This document shows positions 6,364-10,315 of a stretch of DNA of 10,315 nt, piece by piece. The position numbers and the translations under genes are program-made. Location: NCBI GenBank assembly GCA_021796135.1, contig JAJYOQ010000117.1:1-10315 (forward strand). Reading direction: 5' to 3'. Position 1 is the stretch's first letter. Every line of letters starts with the position of its first letter. The stretch comes from Bacteroidota bacterium. GTDB lineage: Bacteria > Bacteroidota > Ignavibacteria > Ignavibacteriales > Ignavibacteriaceae. The notes under the pieces are model-generated. The model was given only the letters and a program-made list of their open reading frames with translations. It was not told the origin of the DNA and made no database searches.

Positions 6364-8541
6364 ATGAACAATAAAACCTTTTTACCTTATCGCAAAATAT
6401 TTTCTTCATTGTTTTTTATATCTTTCTTTATGCTGCTGGCTTGCAGTAAATCTTATGCTCAATCTAATGACGACTGCTTGACTTGCCATAGCGATAGTAC
6501 TCTGACTATGAAAAAGGCTGGCAAAACAATTTCCCTTTTTGTGGATTCTAATGTACTGGCTCACTCTCCTCACCTAAAACTGCAGTGCGTCTCTTGCCAT
6601 GTCGGCTTTGACCCTAATAATGATCCTCATAAAAAGGATATTCAGCCGGTTGATTGCAAATCCTGTCATAAAGACGCTGCTATCAAACACCCGTTCCATC
6701 CCCAAATGATGAAGGCTACCGGGCAAAGTCAGGGTGTTGATGTCAATTGTAAATATTGCCACGGTACGCATGATGTCGTTTCTCCGAAAGTCCCTGGTTC
6801 AAAATTTTATAGAACTAATATCGTTGACGCTTGCGGCTCCTGCCATAAAGACAAAAAAGCTGAATACGAAACTTCTGCCCACGCTAACGGTCTTAGAGAA
6901 GGTATTAAAGGCGCTCCTGATTGCTTTACTTGCCATAGAAATCCGATTGTCTCTGCTTCCGCTCTTAAAGATAGTACCGAAATTAAAATCGCTCAGGAAA
7001 AATTATGCATCTCCTGCCATCTCGATAATCAGGAAATTAAATCCAGAACTTCCCCGTCTGCCGGATTTATTACTTCCTACGAACAAAGTGTTCACGGCAA
7101 AGCCCTTCTCGGCGGTAATGGTAAAGCTGCTAATTGCGTTAATTGCCATACTGCTCATAAAGTAAAACCGGCTAGCGATCCTACTTCTACGGTTAATAGA
7201 TTTAATGTCCCTAATACTTGCGGTCATTGCCATGCCGAAATCGCTTCCGAATATAAACAAAGTGTCCATGGTGTGGCTGTCCTCCAAAAAGGTAATCTTG
7301 ATGCCCCTGTTTGCGTTACTTGCCATGGCGAACATAATATCATGAACCCTGATAACCCGTCTTCTCCGACGGCTTATGCTAACGTGTCTCAGGAAATTTG
7401 CTCTAAATGCCACTCCTCTCTCGCTCTCTCTGCTAAGTATGGTCTGAATCCTAATAGATGGAGCACTTTTAAAGATAGCTACCATGGGCTGGCTATGCAG
7501 GGCGGCGCTACTATCGTTGCTAATTGCGCTAGCTGCCATACAGCTCATAATGTATTGCCTCCTTCTGATCCGAGATCTAGCGTCTATAAGGGTAACCTTT
7601 CTAAAACCTGCGGTAGATGCCATCCGGGCGCTAATGAAAAATTTGCCGGCGGTAATATCCATGCTTCTAATGCTAATCAAAAAAATGAACCTGTTCTTTA
7701 TTGGATTGCTTTTATCTATATCGCTATGATTATTTCGGTTATCGGCGCTATGCTGCTGCATAATATCTTGGATTTTATTAAAAAAGCTAGAATTAAAAAA
7801 CTTAAACAAATGGGTATGATTATCCATGAAAAACCAGGTCATTCATTGTATTTAAGAATGACTCTTAATGAACGTATCCAGCATATCCTCCTCGCTTTAA
7901 GCTTTATTGTCTTGGTTATTACCGGCTTTATGCTGCAGTTCCCGAATTCCTGGTGGGTCTCTCATGTCAGAAGCTTGAGTGAAAATGCTTTTACTTATAG
8001 AGGCATTCTGCATAGAATCGCCGCTGTTATTATGATTGTCGTTAGCTTGTACCATCTCTATTATATCCTCTTTACGACTAGAGGTAAACAGCTTGTTAAA
8101 GACCTGCTTCCTAAAAGACAGGACTTCTTCGATGCTATCGGAGTGGCTAAATTTAATCTTGGCTTGTCTAAATCTAAACCTAAACTTGACCGCTTTAGCT
8201 ATGTCGAAAAAGCTGAATATTGGGCTTTGATCTGGGGTACTATCATTATGTCGGCTACCGGTCTTATTATGTGGTTCTATTATACTCTATTTATCGGCTG
8301 GTTCTCTCTGCTCGGCTGGGATATCGCTCGCACTATCCATTACTATGAAGCTTGGCTTGCTACTCTGGCTATTCTGGTCTGGCATTTCTACTTTGTTATC
8401 TTTAGCCCGGATATCTATCCGATGAACCTTTCCTGGCTGACCGGACACCTTACCGAAGAAGAAATGGAAGATGAACATCCGGCTGAATTGGAAAAATTAA
8501 ATGGTCAGCTTTCTGATAATGAAGAAAATAACAGCAAATAG
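6364..8541 (+). CDS. 13-heme cytochrome c fused to membrane cytochrome b domain
   Basis: A 725-residue quinone-linked membrane cytochrome. A signal sequence (1-33) ends 'SYAQ|S'; 'LLAC' (24-27) could alternatively be a lipobox. The periplasmic head carries 13 CxxCH motifs, with first Cys at 38, 75, 98, 129, 157, 187, 215, 258, 286, 317, 346, 388 and 416; several are followed by a further His ('CHGTH', 'CHTAH', 'CHGEH') as in doubled-CxxCH families. Residues 445-680 hold about five membrane helices with His at 466, 507, 550, 564, 659 and 674 as potential heme b ligands, like the cytochrome b561/formate dehydrogenase gamma group. The tail (695-725) is acidic. The fusion would carry electrons between the quinone pool and the heme chain, in the manner of Geobacter CbcL; the direction and partner are not known. 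The ribosome-binding site is weak. A paralogous cytochrome follows 10 bases downstream. Confidence 0.9.
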   Translation: MNNKTFLPYRKIFSSLFFISFFMLLACSKSYAQSNDDCLTCHSDSTLTMKKAGKTISLFVDSNVLAHSPHLKLQCVSCHVGFDPNNDPHKKDIQPVDCKSCHKDAAIKHPFHPQMMKATGQSQGVDVNCKYCHGTHDVVSPKVPGSKFYRTNIVDACGSCHKDKKAEYETSAHANGLREGIKGAPDCFTCHRNPIVSASALKDSTEIKIAQEKLCISCHLDNQEIKSRTSPSAGFITSYEQSVHGKALLGGNGKAANCVNCHTAHKVKPASDPTSTVNRFNVPNTCGHCHAEIASEYKQSVHGVAVLQKGNLDAPVCVTCHGEHNIMNPDNPSSPTAYANVSQEICSKCHSSLALSAKYGLNPNRWSTFKDSYHGLAMQGGATIVANCASCHTAHNVLPPSDPRSSVYKGNLSKTCGRCHPGANEKFAGGNIHASNANQKNEPVLYWIAFIYIAMIISVIGAMLLHNILDFIKKARIKKLKQMGMIIHEKPGHSLYLRMTLNERIQHILLALSFIVLVITGFMLQFPNSWWVSHVRSLSENAFTYRGILHRIAAVIMIVVSLYHLYYILFTTRGKQLVKDLLPKRQDFFDAIGVAKFNLGLSKSKPKLDRFSYVEKAEYWALIWGTIIMSATGLIMWFYYTLFIGWFSLLGWDIARTIHYYEAWLATLAILVWHFYFVIFSPDIYPMNLSWLTGHLTEEEMEDEHPAELEKLNGQLSDNEENNSK

Positions 8542-8551
8542 AAATGCCTAT

Positions 8552-10120
8552 ATGAAGCTATATAAAATCTTTTATCTTTTTTTAATTTTTCCGCTATGGC
8601 TGCTTCTTAACTTTAGTCTATTTGCTCAGTCTAATAGCGATTGCCTTACTTGCCATGCGGATAAAACTCTCACGGGTAAAATAAACGGACATACTGTTTC
8701 TGTCTATATCGACGAAAAAAAACTCGCCGCTTCTGTCCATAATGGCAATCAATGTACGGATTGTCATGCCGATCTTGTAAATTCGGATTTCCCGCATAAA
8801 ACTAATGTCGCTCCTGCTCAATGCGTCCCTTGCCATGATGATGAACAAAAACAATACTCCGAGGGTATTCACGGTAAAGCCGTTGCTAAAGGCGATCCCC
8901 TTGCTCCTCGTTGCCAAAATTGCCATGGCTCGCATGAAATTCTGCCGGTTAAAGATATTCGCTCCGCTGTGGCTCCTATTAAAATTCCGTTTGTCTGCGG
9001 CTCTTGCCACCGAGAAGGTACTAAAGTCCAGATCCAAAGACATATTCCCCAAAATCATATTTTAGAAAATTATACCGAAAGTATCCACGGTGTCGGTCTC
9101 CTGCAGAAAGGTCTCTCTGTCGCTGCTAATTGCGCTTCTTGCCATTCTGCTCATAAAATTCTTCCTCCGACTGATCCGCAGTCTACAATTTCTCGAAAAA
9201 ATATCTCGAAGACTTGTACTAAGTGCCATCAGGAAATTGAAGTGGTGCATAGAAAAATTATTAAAGGTAAACTCTGGGAACAAGCTCCTAATACTCTGCC
9301 TGTATGTACCGATTGCCATGTTCCTCATAAAATTAAAGATGTACTCTATAAAGAAAGTGTCGCTAATCAGGATTGCTTAAGCTGCCACGGCAGGGCTAAC
9401 CTAAAATCTGCTGATGGTCGGTCTATGTTTGTCGATGTTGCTAAATTACAGAATTCCGTCCATGTTAATATCTCTTGCAGTCAATGCCATAATACTGTTA
9501 ACCCTTCTCTGATGCGCCCCTGCACTGGAATCTCTCCGAAGGTCGATTGCTCTATTTGCCACGCAGATGAGGGCGACCAGTATTCTAAAAGTATACACGG
9601 ACAGCTTTTTGCTAAACAAGATCCAAATGCTCCGGATTGCGAGGATTGCCATGGCTCTCATAATGTGCTGGCTAAATCTAATCCGGCTTCCCCTACTTTC
9701 CCGACTAATATCCCGAACCTCTGCGGCTCTTGCCATAGAACCGGCGAAAAAGCCGCTGTTAGATATCATGGAACTGAACATAATATTGTCGCTAATTATA
9801 CCGAAAGTATTCACGGTAAAGGTCTGATGAAAAGCGGTCTTACTATTACTGCTACTTGTACCGATTGCCATACTGCTCATATGGAACTCCCTCACTCCGA
9901 TCCTAATTCTAGCGTTAATAGAAAAAATATCGCCGCTACTTGCGGTAAATGCCACTATGGCATCCAAAAACAACTTGAGAATAGCGTCCATTCTCCTAAT
10001 ATTACTAAAACTGATAAGAAACTTCCTGTATGCAGACCGGCGATAAAGAAAGTACCCACCAACAGACCAGTCATACTCCAGAAAGTCCAGAACATAATCG
10101 GATATTTAACAGGTTCGTGA
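8552..10120 (+). CDS. Exported multiheme cytochrome c (15 full hemes, 16th interrupted), 3' end broken
   Basis: A periplasmic or surface electron-transfer cytochrome. I choose the ATG at 8552, 10 bases after the previous stop, because it gives a proper signal peptide ('MKLYKIFYLFLIFPLWLLLN', cleavage after 'LFAQ'); an earlier in-frame ATG at 8501 would overlap the upstream gene. CxxCH motifs start at residues 31, 68, 91, 121, 149, 194, 222, 252, 275, 309, 333, 363, 391, 436 and 464. Hemes 1-8 and 9-16 form two homologous octaheme units. The N-terminus also resembles that of the upstream cytochrome, so the two genes are paralogs in one operon. At Cys494 (10031-10033) the 16th motif is cut: the expected xxCH is missing, and the 28 residues to the stop at 10120 are only the antisense of a minus-strand cytochrome gene. 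The real protein very likely continued, probably into a membrane b domain. Confidence 0.85.
   Translation: MKLYKIFYLFLIFPLWLLLNFSLFAQSNSDCLTCHADKTLTGKINGHTVSVYIDEKKLAASVHNGNQCTDCHADLVNSDFPHKTNVAPAQCVPCHDDEQKQYSEGIHGKAVAKGDPLAPRCQNCHGSHEILPVKDIRSAVAPIKIPFVCGSCHREGTKVQIQRHIPQNHILENYTESIHGVGLLQKGLSVAANCASCHSAHKILPPTDPQSTISRKNISKTCTKCHQEIEVVHRKIIKGKLWEQAPNTLPVCTDCHVPHKIKDVLYKESVANQDCLSCHGRANLKSADGRSMFVDVAKLQNSVHVNISCSQCHNTVNPSLMRPCTGISPKVDCSICHADEGDQYSKSIHGQLFAKQDPNAPDCEDCHGSHNVLAKSNPASPTFPTNIPNLCGSCHRTGEKAAVRYHGTEHNIVANYTESIHGKGLMKSGLTITATCTDCHTAHMELPHSDPNSSVNRKNIAATCGKCHYGIQKQLENSVHSPNITKTDKKLPVCRPAIKKVPTNRPVILQKVQNIIGYLTGS
8639..10033 (+). repeat. Tandem duplication of an octaheme module inside the second cytochrome
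   Basis: Unit 1 (8639-9364, residues 30-271) and unit 2 (9365-10033, residues 272-494, truncated) align motif by motif. Heme cysteines 91/333, 121/363, 149/391, 194/436, 222/464 and 252/494 are all exactly 242 residues apart; hemes 1-2 (31, 68) correspond to 9-10 (275, 309) with one or two residues of slippage. Shared text includes 'NYTESIHG' and 'CGSCHR'. At DNA level a 17-base stretch (9068-9084) recurs exactly at 9794-9810. Confidence 0.85.
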
Positions 10121-10315
10121 TGCGTAGCGTGAGTAAAGTAGCCTGCGAATTGTCTATTAGCGCCTTCGTGGCATTTTTTACAAGTTTGAACTTTATTTTG
10201 AAAGCTTAAATGAGATTTCGGATTTTCGACCGGGAGAATATCATGAGATCCGTGGCAATCCCAGCATTTAGCAGTTTGGGAATAACCCAATCGAGAGACC
10301 TGACCGTGATAAGTT
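10028..10315 (-). CDS. Multiheme cytochrome c / cytochrome b fusion, internal fragment on the opposite strand
   Basis: Read from the right edge on the minus strand, about 95 residues begin 'TYHGQVSRLGYSQTAKCWDC' and contain two heme motifs, CWDCH (with a following Gly-Ser-His) and CKKCH, then 'GANRQFAGYF' and a hydrophobic helix 'FWTFWSMTGLLVGTFFIAGL' ending in His-Thr. This aligns closely with hemes 12-13 and the first membrane helix of the cytochrome at 6364 (CASCH, CGRCH, 'GANEKFAGG', then helix 445-468). It is therefore the head-to-membrane joint of such a fusion. The gene is open at the window edge (5' side) and loses its meaning at about 10028, where the frame runs into the antisense of the plus-strand cytochrome. 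It is best read as the displaced downstream part of the 8552 gene, or of a close paralog. Confidence 0.8.

Noticed and set aside
7003..7842. A 279-codon open frame antisense to the first cytochrome
   Set aside because: It overlaps a certain multiheme cytochrome gene, its product is low in recognisable motifs and rich in Ser/Ile/Arg/Met, and it arises from the T/C-ended codon bias of the sense gene. Similar antisense frames at 8618-9058 and 9446-9991 are rejected for the same reason.
8501..8551. Earlier in-frame ATGs (8501, 8519) as the start of the second cytochrome
   Set aside because: They would overlap the upstream gene and put a polar stretch ahead of the signal peptide, with no ribosome-binding site; the ATG at 8552 gives a normal signal peptide.
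10020..10045. A simple frameshift ending the second cytochrome
   Set aside because: No other plus-strand frame beyond the break carries CxxCH motifs or cytochrome-like sequence, while the minus strand does; a frameshift cannot change strand.
10034..10120. The last 28 codons of the second cytochrome as a genuine C-terminus
   Set aside because: These bases are the exact antisense of a good minus-strand membrane helix, and the sense reading interrupts a heme motif that the internal duplication shows should be complete.
1..10315. CRISPR arrays, tRNA or rRNA genes, transposase or integrase genes
   Set aside because: No regularly spaced short repeats, clover-leaf sequences, rRNA-like stretches or recombinase motifs were seen on either strand.

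Overview
The window is AT-rich and reads like the Bacteroidota/Ignavibacteriota (FCB) lineage. This is inferred from '(F/Y)AQ|S' signal-peptide ends, a secreted beta-barrel protein, a large hybrid histidine kinase and multiheme cytochromes fused to membrane cytochrome b. No marker gene fixes the taxonomy.

Left part (1-2294): the 3' end of a PAS-HisKA-HATPase-REC hybrid histidine kinase runs in from the left edge. It is followed by a 29-bp intergenic repeat and a gene for a small outer-membrane beta-barrel protein. Middle (2430-4363): a minus-strand Nramp-family metal transporter with a strong inverted repeat in its promoter region stands divergent from a small secreted protein that I read as an H-type lectin domain. 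The lectin gene ends at a clear intrinsic terminator. A second perfect copy of the 29-bp repeat lies between these divergent genes. Then (4435-5907) comes a class V PLP enzyme with a cysteine-desulfurase-like RGGCSCA motif.

Right part (about 6130-10315): an electron-transfer locus. A possible FNR/CRP-type site precedes a 24-residue membrane micro-ORF. Next is a 13-heme cytochrome c fused to a five-helix cytochrome b domain, and 10 bp later a second secreted cytochrome with 15 complete CxxCH motifs and half of a 16th. The second protein is a tandem duplication of an octaheme unit with a period of about 242 residues. Together they look like quinone-linked membrane cytochromes that pass electrons between the quinone pool and the periplasm or beyond, similar in design to Cbc-type proteins of Geobacter.

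The sequence changes strand at about 10028-10033. The plus-strand cytochrome breaks off inside its 16th heme motif, and the minus strand from there to the window end encodes the end of a cytochrome head plus the first membrane helix of a b-type domain. This is either a real inversion or, more likely, an inverted chimera of the same gene. Annotation of the last 290 bases should be treated with care.
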